A stretch of DNA of 64,000 nt from Streptomyces sp. MMBL 11-1 (GTDB taxonomy: Bacteria; Actinomycetota; Actinomycetes; Streptomycetales; Streptomycetaceae). Below the pieces are notes generated by a model. The model saw only the letters and a program-made list of their open reading frames with translations, was not told the origin of the DNA and ran no database searches. How positions within the stretch are numbered: position 1 is the stretch's first letter; each line of letters opens with the position of its first letter. Position numbers and translations under genes: made by a program. The stretch covers positions 2,542,001 through 2,606,000 of the forward strand of contig NZ_CP117709.1 of the NCBI RefSeq assembly GCF_028622875.1, written 5' to 3'. Positions 8,208-17,227 of this stretch are shown one piece after another.

Positions 8208-9206
8208 TCAGACCGCGGACTTGCGGACGAATCGGCCGATGAACCAGTTGGCCGCGGCGATGAGGAGGAGGAGGGCGAGCATCGCCCAGGCGACGGCGGC
8301 GGCCGGACCGAGATGTCCGAGGTTCCAGCCGTAGTTGTAGAGGTAGATGCTGAGCGTCTCGTACTGGTTCTCGTTGCCGCCGGTGGCGCCCAGGGCCCCG
8401 CCCTCCAGCAGCAGCGGCTCGCCGAAGAGCTGCATGGAGCCGATGGTGGAGATGACGATGGTGAACAGGATCGTCGGGCGCAGCGAGGGGATGGTGACCT
8501 TGCGGAACTGCTGCCAGCGCGAGGCGCCGTCCAACGAGGCCGCTTCGTAGAGGTCGTTGGGGACGGCCTGCATCGCGGCGAGGTAGATCAGCGCGTTGTA
8601 GCCGGTCCAGCGCCAGATCACGATGATGGAGATGGCGAGCTTCGAGGTCCAGTGCCCGTTGGCCCAGTTGACCGGGTCGAAGCCGACGAGGCCGAGCGTC
8701 CAGTTCAGCAGTCCGCCGTCGGCCCGGAACACCAGGGCGAAGACGAGGGCGGCCGAGGCGACCGAGGTCGCGTACGGGGTGAGGATGATCGTGCGCCAGA
8801 ACGTGCTGGCCCGCAGCTTGTAGTTGAGGAGATGAGCCAGGCCGAGGGCGACCAGGAGCTGCGGGACGGTGGAGATGACGCCGATCAGGAACGTGTTGCT
8901 GACCGAGGTCCAGAACTCGGGGTCGTGCAGGATCTTGTCGAAGTTCTCCCAGCCCACCCACTCCATCGAGTCCAGGCCGGTCATCTCCACCCGGTGCAGG
9001 GCGATCCAGCCGGTGTAGAGGAGGGGGTAGAGCCCGAAGGCCCCGAAGACGAGGAAGAACGGCGCGATGTACGCGTACGGGGACGCCTTGTCGTCGAACC
9101 GCCACAGCCGGCTGCGCCACAACTGCCGCCGTTCGCTCGGCGGTTCCTTCTTCGGTTCACGGGGCGGGGTCGCGTACGCATCCCGGGTGGGGGTCGAGGT
9201 TGCCAC
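8208..9206 (-). CDS. cebF: CebF, inner-membrane permease of the cellobiose/cellotriose ABC importer
   Basis: 332 residues with a charged N-terminal tail of about 40 residues, then membrane segments starting at AYIAPFFLVFGAFGLYPLLY. The EAA loop is YEAASLDGASRWQQFRKVTI, so this is a MalF-type CUT1 permease. It lies between cebE and cebG on the same strand and should form the heterodimeric pore with CebG. A GC-rich repeat and a strong hairpin separate it from cebE, which may lower permease expression relative to the binding protein. Confidence 0.93.
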   Translation of the reverse strand: MATSTPTRDAYATPPREPKKEPPSERRQLWRSRLWRFDDKASPYAYIAPFFLVFGAFGLYPLLYTGWIALHRVEMTGLDSMEWVGWENFDKILHDPEFWTSVSNTFLIGVISTVPQLLVALGLAHLLNYKLRASTFWRTIILTPYATSVASAALVFALVFRADGGLLNWTLGLVGFDPVNWANGHWTSKLAISIIVIWRWTGYNALIYLAAMQAVPNDLYEAASLDGASRWQQFRKVTIPSLRPTILFTIVISTIGSMQLFGEPLLLEGGALGATGGNENQYETLSIYLYNYGWNLGHLGPAAAVAWAMLALLLLIAAANWFIGRFVRKSAV

Positions 9207-9247
9207 GGGCGGGGAGTCCTTCCCTGGGTGCGCCGACGGACGGCCGG

Positions 9248-9336
9248 GGCGGCTGGAGGGGCGGGCAGCTGGAGGGGCGGGGCGGCTGGAGGGGCGGGCG
9301 GGCGGCGGGGCGGGCGGGTGTCGCCCGCCCGCCCCG
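9248..9336 (-). repeat. GC-rich triplicate repeat and 13-bp hairpin between cebE and cebF
   Basis: Three copies of a GCTGGAGGGGCGGG unit (about 9252-9299) are followed by an inverted repeat: 9306-9318 pairs with 9324-9336 around a five-base loop. On the minus-strand transcript the hairpin lies just behind the cebE stop. Such processing or attenuation hairpins are common after binding-protein genes and would leave cebE mRNA in excess. Confidence 0.7.
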
Positions 9337-9370
9337 GCGCGGGACCGGCGCGGGCCGGTCCGGTGTCAGG

Positions 9371-10693
9371 TCAGCCGATGGCCTTGTCGATCGTCCGCAC
9401 GGCCGCGTCCCAGGCGTCGTCGGGGCTGGTGCCGCGCTGCTCCATGTTGTTGATCTGGGTGGAGATGGAGTCCTTGATCACGCCGTCCTTCGGGCCGAGG
9501 ACCGCCTCGGGGATGGACTTCGCGCCGTCGGCGTAGATCTGGCCGATGGGGGCGTTGTTGAAGTACGGCAGGGTCGCGTTCTTCACGTCGGGCAGCTCGT
9601 AGGCGCCCTGGTTGGACGGGAAGACGCCGATCGCCTTGAAGACGGCGGCCTGCTGCTCGGGGGCGGTCAGCCACTTGACGAGCTTGGTGGCCTCGGCGAC
9701 GTTCTTCCCGGACTTCGGGACGGCGAGGAAGGAGCCGCCCCAGTTGGCGGAGGTGTTGCCCGGGGCGCTGGTGATGTCCCACTTGCCCTTGTTGGCGTCA
9801 CCGGCGTAGGTGGAGATCTGGCCGGCCATCCAGGCGGGGCAGACGACGGTGGCGACGGTGCTCTTGCGCAGGGCCGCCTGCCACTGGTCCTCGAACTGGG
9901 CGAGGCCCTGGGTCAGCTTCTTGGACGCGGCCTCGGCGGCGAGCTTCCAGCCCTTCTCCACGCTGGCGCTCTTGTCGTAGATCGGCTTGCCGCTCGCGTC
10001 GTAGTACTGCTCGGGGCTGGAGCTGACCACGGCGTTGAACATGGCGCTCGCGGAGTCCATGAAGTACGTGCCCTTGGGGGCCTTCTTCTTGTACTGCTCA
10101 CCCAGGGCGAGGAAGTCCTCCCAGCCGCCCTCGGTCAGCTTCGCGACCTCGGCCCGGTCGGTGGGCAGTCCGGCCTTCTCGAACAGCTCACGGTTGTAGC
10201 AGAGGGACATGGGGCCGATGTCGGTGCCGGCGCCGATGACCGCGCCGCTGGGGGCGGTGGCCTGCTTCGCCTTCCACGACACCCACTCGTCCACGCTGAT
10301 CGCCTTGGAGAGGTCGGCGAACGAGTCCGCCTTGGTGTCGACGATCTCCTTGATCCGGCCGACCTCGATGCCCTGGACGTCGGCGAGGCCGCTGCCGGAG
10401 TTCAGCTGCTGGAGGAGCTTCGGGTAGTAGTTCTTCTCCTCCGCGGTGGTGTCCTCCTTGACCGTGATCTTCGGGTTCAGCTCGTGGTACTTCTCGAAGA
10501 GCCCGGCCTCCTTGTAGCCGAACTGCCCGAAGTCGGCGAGGGTCAGGGTGATGTTCCCGTCCGCGTCGGCTCCCTTGTCCGAGTCGGACGAGCCGCCGCA
10601 TCCGGTGAGGAGGAGGGCGGTGACCGTGAGGCCCGTGGTGGCCACGAAGGCGGTTCTCCTGCGTCGACCGGCAACGCTGCGGGTGATGCGCAT
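9371..10693 (-). CDS. cebE: CebE, lipoprotein sugar-binding component of the cellobiose/cellotriose importer
   Basis: 440 residues. The start at 10693 (MRITRSVAGRRRR) is supported by an AAGGAG site. A signal sequence ends in a lipobox, ALLLTGCGG, so the protein is anchored outside the membrane by a lipidated cysteine. The rest is a family 1 extracellular solute-binding protein (ITLTLADFGQFGYKEAG near the N-terminus and aromatic-rich loops later), of the usual length for MalE-like proteins. It is the first gene of cebE-cebF-cebG-bglC and has a perfect CebR box 53 bases upstream. Confidence 0.93.
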   Translation of the reverse strand: MRITRSVAGRRRRTAFVATTGLTVTALLLTGCGGSSDSDKGADADGNITLTLADFGQFGYKEAGLFEKYHELNPKITVKEDTTAEEKNYYPKLLQQLNSGSGLADVQGIEVGRIKEIVDTKADSFADLSKAISVDEWVSWKAKQATAPSGAVIGAGTDIGPMSLCYNRELFEKAGLPTDRAEVAKLTEGGWEDFLALGEQYKKKAPKGTYFMDSASAMFNAVVSSSPEQYYDASGKPIYDKSASVEKGWKLAAEAASKKLTQGLAQFEDQWQAALRKSTVATVVCPAWMAGQISTYAGDANKGKWDITSAPGNTSANWGGSFLAVPKSGKNVAEATKLVKWLTAPEQQAAVFKAIGVFPSNQGAYELPDVKNATLPYFNNAPIGQIYADGAKSIPEAVLGPKDGVIKDSISTQINNMEQRGTSPDDAWDAAVRTIDKAIG

Positions 10694-10745
10694 TCCACTG
10701 CTCCTTGTTCCGGGAAGGGGAAGCGCGCGAGACCTTCCCCCAGAG

Positions 10746-10759
10746 TGGGAGCGCTCCCA
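10746..10759. promoter_or_regulatory. CebR operator upstream of cebE
   Basis: A perfect TGGGAGCGCTCCCA palindrome 53 bases upstream of the cebE ATG. It is the main operator of the transport operon. The rest of the 10694-11001 gap shows no gene; it also holds the divergent aspT promoter. Confidence 0.92.
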
Positions 10760-11001
10760 TGCGCCGTTGCCGGAAGGTTGCTGCCTGAAGGGGGTGGGTG
10801 TCAAGAGTTGAAGACGATTCCGTTGCCGAGGGATGTCCGGCGGGCGATCGAGGGGGCGTTGGGCCACCCCTCCCGTCGGAAGGTGAACGGGGGTGGACCG
10901 GACCGGGCACACCGCCCGACCGCCCCACCCCTGTTAATTTCTCCCTTATGCACCTTTTGAGCATCCTGGTCGCCGACACCAGCACCGGTGGGTGAGGCGG
11001 G

Positions 11002-12678
11002 ATGGGCGTCCTGCGTGACCATCCCGAACTGGCCCTCTTCCTCTGCCTCGCGGCCGGCTACCTCGTCGGCAAACTACGCGTCGGCCCGATCACGCTCGGC
11101 GGCATCTGCGGCACCCTGATCGTGTCGCTGCTGCTCGGCACCCGGCACATCAGCGTCGACGACGACGTCAAGACGGTCTTCTTCGCGCTGTTCATCTTCT
11201 CGCTCGGCTACATGGCCGGGCCGCAGTTCTTCGCCAATCTCAACCGCAAGAGCCTGCGGTTCTTCACTCTCTGCCTGATCGAACTGGTCTGCGTCCTGGG
11301 CATCGCCTACGGGCTCGCCAAGGCCTTCGACCTGGACGTGGGCACGGCATCCGGAATCCTCGCCGGGGCGGCCACCGAGTCCGCCGTCGTGGGGACGGCG
11401 ACCGAGGCCATCGGCAAGCTGGAGGACCTGACTGCCGAGCAGATCAGCCAGTACCAGGGGCATGTGGCCACCGCGTACACGGTCTGCTACCTGTTCGGCC
11501 TGATCACCATCGTGCTCTACACCAGCCAGATCATGCCGATGCTGATGCGCGTCAACCTGGCGGACGCCTCGCGCGAGCTGTGGGAGAAGATGCGTGGCGG
11601 CCAGGCCGGGCTGGAGTCCGACGAGCGCGAGGCGCTGCCCGGTATGGTCGGCCGCACCTATCTGGTGACGTGGGCGGACGGGCGGACCGTCGGCGCCCTG
11701 GAGAGCGCCATGGGCGGCCGGATCACCGTCGAGGGCGTCAAGCGCGGCAGCAGGCTGCTGACGCCGTCCCCCGGTCTGGAGCTGACGCTCAGCGACCTGA
11801 TCCAGGTGGTCGGGGAGCGGGCGGCCATCATCGAGGCGGGCCGGGAGATCGGCCCGGAGACCCCGGCCGTGCCGGGGCTCGACGCCCCCCTGGCCACCAG
11901 TCAGGTCGCGGTCACCGAGAAGGAGACGGTCGGGGCGACCATCGACCGGCTGGAGAAGCGCCATCCGGAGTTCCGCAAGGACGGCGTGTACGTCACCGAC
12001 GTGCTGCGCAACGACCAGCACCTGCCCGCCAGCGGGGAGACGGTCCTCGCCCGGGGCGACGTGCTGACCCTGGTCGGCGCCCGGGGCGGGCTGAACCGGC
12101 TCGTCGCGAAGCTCGGCGCGGTGGTGAAGAACGACGCCACCGACTTCATCTACCTCGGTTTCGGCATCGTGGCGGGCTCCCTGCTCGGCCAGATCGTCGT
12201 CAAGCTCGGAGACATCCCGATGTCGCTCGGCACCGGCGGCGGCTGTCTGATCTCCGGCCTGCTCTTCGGCTGGTTCCGGTCCCGCAGCCAGACCTTCGGG
12301 GCGTTCCCCCCGCAGGCCGCGAGCACGCTCAAGGACATGGGCCTGGCCGTCTTCATCGCCTGTACGGGGCTGGCGGCGGGACCCCAGGCGTGGCCGCTGC
12401 TGAAGGAGTACGGGGCGCTGCTGCCGTTCGCGGGCATCGCCATGGTGCTGGTCCCGGCGACGGTCTCCCTGGTCGTCGGGCGCAAACTGCTGAAGATCGA
12501 GAAGCCGCTGCTGATCGGCGCGATCGCCGGGCAGCAGTGCTCGACCCCGGCGATCACCTCCATCACCCAGGTGGCCCAGAGCTCGGTACCTCTTCTCGGC
12601 TACACGATCACGTACACGCTCTCCAACTTCCTGCTGCCGCTGACCGGGCCCATCCTCGTCGGCGTCCTGGGGGCGTGA
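11002..12678 (+). CDS. aspT: Aspartate:alanine exchanger family transporter (AspT-like)
   Basis: 558 residues. Hydrophobic helices at both ends (LALFLCLAAGYLVGKLRVG at the start, and several from about residue 375 on) flank a central soluble part with two TrkA-C/RCK-like domains at about 215-275 and 295-365. This is the AAEx/AspT layout (about 540-560 residues). The family exchanges external aspartate for internal alanine; related members move other dicarboxylates. The gene directly downstream encodes an aspartate 4-decarboxylase, which makes alanine from aspartate, so the pair fits a decarboxylation-exchange cycle that consumes a cytoplasmic proton. It is divergent from the ceb operon. Confidence 0.88.
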   Translation: MGVLRDHPELALFLCLAAGYLVGKLRVGPITLGGICGTLIVSLLLGTRHISVDDDVKTVFFALFIFSLGYMAGPQFFANLNRKSLRFFTLCLIELVCVLGIAYGLAKAFDLDVGTASGILAGAATESAVVGTATEAIGKLEDLTAEQISQYQGHVATAYTVCYLFGLITIVLYTSQIMPMLMRVNLADASRELWEKMRGGQAGLESDEREALPGMVGRTYLVTWADGRTVGALESAMGGRITVEGVKRGSRLLTPSPGLELTLSDLIQVVGERAAIIEAGREIGPETPAVPGLDAPLATSQVAVTEKETVGATIDRLEKRHPEFRKDGVYVTDVLRNDQHLPASGETVLARGDVLTLVGARGGLNRLVAKLGAVVKNDATDFIYLGFGIVAGSLLGQIVVKLGDIPMSLGTGGGCLISGLLFGWFRSRSQTFGAFPPQAASTLKDMGLAVFIACTGLAAGPQAWPLLKEYGALLPFAGIAMVLVPATVSLVVGRKLLKIEKPLLIGAIAGQQCSTPAITSITQVAQSSVPLLGYTITYTLSNFLLPLTGPILVGVLGA

Positions 12679-12840
12679 CGTGACCGGCTTCCCCAGGCCG
12701 GGGAAGGGCGGGCCGCCGGGGCTCCGCCGCCGTGACCGAGCCCGTCCCGAGGCGCGATCCGCCGACGCCGTCCCGCTGACGGGGCGGGGCGCCGTGATCG
12801 TCCTGCTGAACCACCGACCTGCTACGGAGTGGACACCACC

Positions 12841-14493
12841 ATGCCCAGGACCAGCTTCGGCCGTGAAGAGATCCGGTCGTTCGCCCAGCTCTCCCCCTTC
12901 GAGCTGAAGGACAAGTTCATCCAGATCGCGACGGCCGCGCAGAGCGATCGTCCGGGCCAGAAGGGGAGGTCGACCCGGACGATGCTGAACGCGGGCCGGG
13001 GCAACCCGAACTGGGTCGCCACGGGGCCCCGCGAGGCGTACCACGCGCTCGGCTACTTCGCGCTGTCGGAGTCCCGCCGGGTGTGGACGGCCGACAACCT
13101 GGGCGGCATGCCGGAGGAGGCGGGGTGTGCGGAGCGCTTCGAGCACTTCGTCCGTACGCACCCGGAGCTGCCGGGCATCGAGCTGCTGAAGGCGTGCGTG
13201 GACCTGGCGGTGAAGCGGTTCGGCTTCGACCGGGACGCGTTCGTGCACGAGCTGGCGGACTCCTCGATCGGCGACAACTATCCGGTCCCGGACCGGATCC
13301 TGCACCACACCGAGCAGATCGTGCGCGGCTACATCACGGACGAGATGTTCGACCACCGGCCGCCGGAGGGGCAGACGCTGAGCCTGTTCGCGACCGAGGG
13401 CGGCACGGCGGCGATGTGTTACGTCTTCGACTCGCTGATGAAGAACGGGATCCTGGAGAAGGGCGACCGGATCGCCCTGATGGTGCCGGTGTTCACCCCG
13501 TACCTGGAGATCCCGGAGCTGGACACGTACGGCTTCGACGTGGTGCGGGTGGAGGCGAGCCTGTTCACGGAGACCGGGGTGCGGCAGTGGCGCTACCCGG
13601 AGGAGGAGATCGCCAAGCTGGCGGACCCGTCGGTGAAGCTGGTCTGCTGTGTGAACCCGAGCAACCCGCCCTCGCTGGCTCTCTCCACCCGGGTCGCCGA
13701 GCAGATCGTGTCCGTCGTCGACGAGCGGAACCCGAACCTGATCATCGTGACCGACGACGTGTACGGGACCTTCGTGGAGGGCTTCCGCTCGCTCGCGGCC
13801 GACCTGCCGCGCAACACGCTCCTCGTCTACTCCTACTCCAAGCACTACGGGGCGACCGGCTGGCGGCTCGGGGTGATCGCGCTGCACGACGACAACGTGA
13901 TCGACGCGATGCTGGCGGAGCAGGACCGGGCGGTGAAGGACCGGTTGAACAGGCGTTACGGGACGCTGTCGCTGCATCCGGAGAAGATCCGGTTCATCGA
14001 CCGGCTGGTGGCGGACTCCCGGCAGGTGGCGCTGAACCACACGGCGGGCCTGTCGCTGCCGCAGCAGCTGATGATGGCGCTGTTCTCGCTGTTCGACATG
14101 CTGGACGAGGGCCAGGCCTACAAGCACCGGATCCGGGCGATCGTCCAGCAGCGCCTCGAACTCCTGCTGGAGGGCGCGCACATGAAGGTCTCGGAGGATC
14201 CGAAGCGGGCGGCGTACTACATCGAGCTGGATCTGCTGGCCGAGGCCGAACGCGTGCACGGGAAGCCGTTCGCCGACTTCCTGGAGAGGAACTACGAGCC
14301 GGTCGACCCGCTGTTCCGGCTGGCCGAGCAGACCTCGGTGGTGCTGCTCAACGGCGGCGGCTTCGACGGCCCTCAGTGGTCGGTGCGGGTGTCGCTGGCC
14401 AACCTGGACGACCTGGACTACCTGAAGATCGGCCACCATCTGCGGGCGATCTTCGACGCGTACGCGCAGGAGTGGCGGGCTCAGGCCGGGTGA
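12841..14493 (+). CDS. aspD: Aspartate 4-decarboxylase (bifunctional aminotransferase type)
   Basis: 550 residues from the ATG at 12841, which has a GGAG site 11 bases upstream; an in-frame GTG at 12829 overlaps that site. It is a fold-type I PLP enzyme. The N-terminal MLNAGRGNPNW region, the aspartate loop IIVTDDVYGTF and the PLP lysine in YSKHYGATGWR are visible. The length matches the large dodecameric L-aspartate beta-decarboxylases rather than ordinary aminotransferases (about 400). It converts aspartate to alanine and CO2 in the cytoplasm. The preceding gene, 162 bases away, is the matching aspartate:alanine exchanger. A strong terminator follows. Confidence 0.9.
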   Translation: MPRTSFGREEIRSFAQLSPFELKDKFIQIATAAQSDRPGQKGRSTRTMLNAGRGNPNWVATGPREAYHALGYFALSESRRVWTADNLGGMPEEAGCAERFEHFVRTHPELPGIELLKACVDLAVKRFGFDRDAFVHELADSSIGDNYPVPDRILHHTEQIVRGYITDEMFDHRPPEGQTLSLFATEGGTAAMCYVFDSLMKNGILEKGDRIALMVPVFTPYLEIPELDTYGFDVVRVEASLFTETGVRQWRYPEEEIAKLADPSVKLVCCVNPSNPPSLALSTRVAEQIVSVVDERNPNLIIVTDDVYGTFVEGFRSLAADLPRNTLLVYSYSKHYGATGWRLGVIALHDDNVIDAMLAEQDRAVKDRLNRRYGTLSLHPEKIRFIDRLVADSRQVALNHTAGLSLPQQLMMALFSLFDMLDEGQAYKHRIRAIVQQRLELLLEGAHMKVSEDPKRAAYYIELDLLAEAERVHGKPFADFLERNYEPVDPLFRLAEQTSVVLLNGGGFDGPQWSVRVSLANLDDLDYLKIGHHLRAIFDAYAQEWRAQAG

Positions 14494-14497
14494 AGGT

Positions 14498-14540
14498 GCG
14501 CGCCCCGGCCGGAGGTGGGTGGGGTCCGGCCGGGGCGCGC
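14498..14540 (+). terminator. Hairpin terminator behind aspD
   Basis: A perfect 16-bp stem (14498-14513 with 14525-14540) around an 11-base G-rich loop, starting five bases after the aspD stop. The remaining gap to 14770 contains no gene I can support. Confidence 0.88.
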
Positions 14541-14770
14541 GGTGGGGGGCATACGTGCGGTTCGGGGCCCGAGGGCGCGTTCGGGCTGCTGGGCGCCGGT
14601 TTCCCCGCCGCCACCGGGGCGACCGGTGGCGGTGGGGGCCGGCGTGGGGGGGCTGTACCGCCGACGAGGAGGTACAACGAGCACGCTAGCGGCAACGGAA
14701 GGGACAAAGTGGGCTTTACGGACCGCAGTTGATGTTCTTAGGGCGGGCTTAAGGAACCCATGGGCACGGG

Positions 14771-16204
14771 TTAATGCTGGGCCCCGGGGCCGGTCGTGGT
14801 CCGGGACTCCTTGCGCCGCTGCCAGCCGGTCCGGCGGCCGACCCGCCGGCCGTGTCCGCGCCGGCCGCGCTCGGGGCGGCTGCCGTACAGGCCGATCCAG
14901 ATCCGGACCTCCGTGCCGCCGAGCACGGACCTGCCGATGCGCAGGTCGCCGCCGGTGGACTCGGCGACCCGGCGCACGATGTCGAGGCCGAGGCCGGTGG
15001 AGCCGACGGACCCGCTCGCCGCGCCGCGCCCGCTGCCGCCCCGGGCGAGGGCGGCCTTCGGGTCGGCGATGCCCGGGCCGGCGTCGGAGACGAGCACGAT
15101 GACCGCGTCGCCGCTGTGGTGGACGTCGACGGAGAACGCGGTGCCCTCGGGGGTGTGGCGGAAGACGTTGCCGAGCAACGCGTCCAGAGCGGCTGCCAGT
15201 TCGGGCCGGGCCACAGGGATGCGCGCCGTACGGTCGACTCCCGCGAGGCGCACCTCGCGGCCCTCGTCCTCCGCGAGCGCCGACCAGAAGCCCATGCGTT
15301 CGCGGATCACCTCGGAGGCGTCGCAGCCCGCCCCCGTCTGCCCGGCCTGGGGCTGCGGGCGCTGCTCGCGGGCGGTGCGGATGATCGTGTCGACCTCGTG
15401 CTCCAACTGCTGGACCGCCGCCCGGGTCTGCTCGGCCGCCGGGCCCTCGCCGAGGGAGGCGGCGTTCAGCCGGAGCACGGTGAGGGGGGTGCGCAGCCGG
15501 TGCGAGAGGTCGGCGGCCAGCTCGCGCTCGTTGGCCAGGAGCTGGACGACCTGGTCGGCCATGGAGTTGAACGCGACGGCGGCGGACCGCAGTTCGGTGG
15601 GCCCGTCCTCGGGGACCCGGGTGCCGAGGCGCCCCTCCCCCAGGTCCTGGGCGGCGCCGGCGAGGCGCTGGGCGGGCCGCACCATCCGTACGCCGAGCCG
15701 GTCGGCGACCGCGACCGAGCCCACGATCAGCGCGAGGCCGACGCCCGCCAGCGTCAGCCAGGCGGTGGCGACCCCGTGGGAGACCTCGCCCTCGGGGACG
15801 AACACCTCGACGACGGCGATGTCCCCGGTGCCCAGCGCGGTCGGCTGGAGGAGCGCGAAGCCGCCGGTGACTTCGGTGATGGAGGCGCGCCCGGCCTTGC
15901 GCACGGTCGCCACGTCCTCGGGGGTGGCGCGCCGGGTGCCGATGTCCAGGGGCCCGCCCTCGGCGGGGACCTGGACGGCGAGACGCCCCCGGTCGCCCGG
16001 TTCGGTGGACAGGACCGCCCGGGTCAGCTCCTCGCGGTCGGTGGTGATGGAGAGCGTCGGGGCGATCATCGCGGCCTGGCGTTCGGCGTCGGAGAACGCC
16101 CGGTCGCCGGCCATCTCCCGGATGACGAGTCCGAGCGGCACGGCGAAGGCGATGACGACCATGGCGGTGACCGCCAGGCAGACCTTGACCAGGGCCCATC
16201 TCAT
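14771..16204 (-). CDS. Sensor histidine kinase
   Basis: 477 residues. Two membrane helices (about 8-30 and 168-190) flank an extracytoplasmic sensor of about 140 residues. A HAMP segment and a HisKA domain follow with the phospho-acceptor in ELAADLSHRLRTPL (His near 232). The HATPase_c domain carries the N box LLGNVFRHT, G1 DAGPGI and G2 GSTGLGLDI. The C-terminal 40 residues are very Arg-rich. Its start overlaps the response-regulator stop (ATGA), so the two are translationally coupled. The signal is not evident from sequence. Confidence 0.92.
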   Translation of the reverse strand: MRWALVKVCLAVTAMVVIAFAVPLGLVIREMAGDRAFSDAERQAAMIAPTLSITTDREELTRAVLSTEPGDRGRLAVQVPAEGGPLDIGTRRATPEDVATVRKAGRASITEVTGGFALLQPTALGTGDIAVVEVFVPEGEVSHGVATAWLTLAGVGLALIVGSVAVADRLGVRMVRPAQRLAGAAQDLGEGRLGTRVPEDGPTELRSAAVAFNSMADQVVQLLANERELAADLSHRLRTPLTVLRLNAASLGEGPAAEQTRAAVQQLEHEVDTIIRTAREQRPQPQAGQTGAGCDASEVIRERMGFWSALAEDEGREVRLAGVDRTARIPVARPELAAALDALLGNVFRHTPEGTAFSVDVHHSGDAVIVLVSDAGPGIADPKAALARGGSGRGAASGSVGSTGLGLDIVRRVAESTGGDLRIGRSVLGGTEVRIWIGLYGSRPERGRRGHGRRVGRRTGWQRRKESRTTTGPGAQH

Positions 16205-16929
16205 GCGGGCGGCTCCGTGACCGGCGTATCGGCCGGGGCGTCGGCGGGCGGCTGGAGCTTCACGCCGACGCCGCGCAGCGTGTGCAGATAGCGCGGCCGG
16301 GCGGCGGTCTCGCCGAGTTTGCGGCGCAGCCAGGAGAGATGGACGTCGATGGTCTGGTCGTCGCCGTAGGACTGCTGCCAGACCTCGGCCAGCAGCTCCT
16401 TGCGTGCGACGACCACGCCGGGCCGCCCGGCGAGGAAGGTGAGCAGGTCGAACTCGCGGCGGGTCAGGTCGAGTTCGGCGCCGTCCAGCTCGGCGCTGCG
16501 GCGCAGCGGGTCGATGGAGAGCCCGCCGACGCGGATGACCCTGGGCGGCGTCGCCCCGCCACCGGTGGCGCGCGAGCGGCGCAGTACGGCAGCCATCCGG
16601 GCGGAGAGGTGCTCGACGGAGAACGGCTTCGTCAAGTAGTCGTCGGCGCCGTCGTTGAGCAGCCGGACGATCTCGCTCTCGTCGTCCCGGGCGGTGGCGA
16701 TGATCACGGGCACATCGGTGATGGACCGCAGCATCTTCAGCGCCTCGGCACCGTCCAGGTCGGGCAGCCCGAGGTCGAGGATGACCACGTCGAAGCGGAA
16801 GTGCGCGACCTCGCGCAGCGCTTCGAGCGCGGTGCCCACGCTCCGTACCGTGTGGGAGGCCTCACTGAGGTGCCGGATGAGGGCGGAACGTACGAACTGG
16901 TCGTCCTCGACCACGAGCACACTTGCCAT
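16201..16929 (-). CDS. Response regulator, OmpR/PhoB family
   Basis: 242 residues. The receiver domain (1-115) has the acidic pair EDD near the start, the phosphorylation aspartate in VVILDLGLPD (about 51) and the KPF lysine. A winged-helix Trans_reg_C domain (about 140-228) follows, with LTRREFDLLTFLAGRPG and VDVHLSWLRRKLG-type recognition helices. The ATG at 16929 starts exactly at the receiver (MASVLVVEDD). It is the partner of the overlapping kinase. The divergent upstream region carries four 39-bp repeats. Confidence 0.93.
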   Translation of the reverse strand: MASVLVVEDDQFVRSALIRHLSEASHTVRSVGTALEALREVAHFRFDVVILDLGLPDLDGAEALKMLRSITDVPVIIATARDDESEIVRLLNDGADDYLTKPFSVEHLSARMAAVLRRSRATGGGATPPRVIRVGGLSIDPLRRSAELDGAELDLTRREFDLLTFLAGRPGVVVARKELLAEVWQQSYGDDQTIDVHLSWLRRKLGETAARPRYLHTLRGVGVKLQPPADAPADTPVTEPPA

Positions 16930-17047
16930 GGGCGGCACCGTACGCCATGCCGGCGGGCCCGGTCCCGGCCTCGTCGGAAACGTCCGCAAAGGCCGGAGAA
17001 GGGCGGTAGTTCGAGGTCTCGGGGAAGATCCGGAGCGGGCCGGGACG

Positions 17048-17219
17048 GGCCGGGTGGCGCGGGGCCGGCCCGGACGGGCCAGGGTCGGCCGGGTGGCGCG
17101 GGACCGGCCCGGACGGGCCAGGGTCGGCCGGGTGGTGCGGGACCGGCCCGGACGGGCCAGGGTCGGCCGGGTGGTGCGGGACCGGCCCGGACGGGCCAGG
17201 GTCGGCCGGGTGGTGCAGG
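17048..17219. repeat. Four 39-bp tandem repeats in a divergent promoter region
   Basis: Units at 17048-17086, 17087-17125, 17126-17164 and 17165-17203, plus a 16-base partial copy to 17219. Each unit has the core GGCCGGGTGG...CCGGCCCGGACGGGCC and differs by only one to two bases. The array fills most of the space between the divergent response-regulator and secreted-protein starts. Confidence 0.92.
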
Positions 17220-17227
17220 ATGTGCCG

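Noticed and set aside
11074..14439. A 1,121-codon open frame antisense to aspT and aspD
   Set aside because: It is the mirror of GC-biased codons in two well-supported genes; its product is a low-complexity Arg/Gln/His-rich sequence with no ribosome site.
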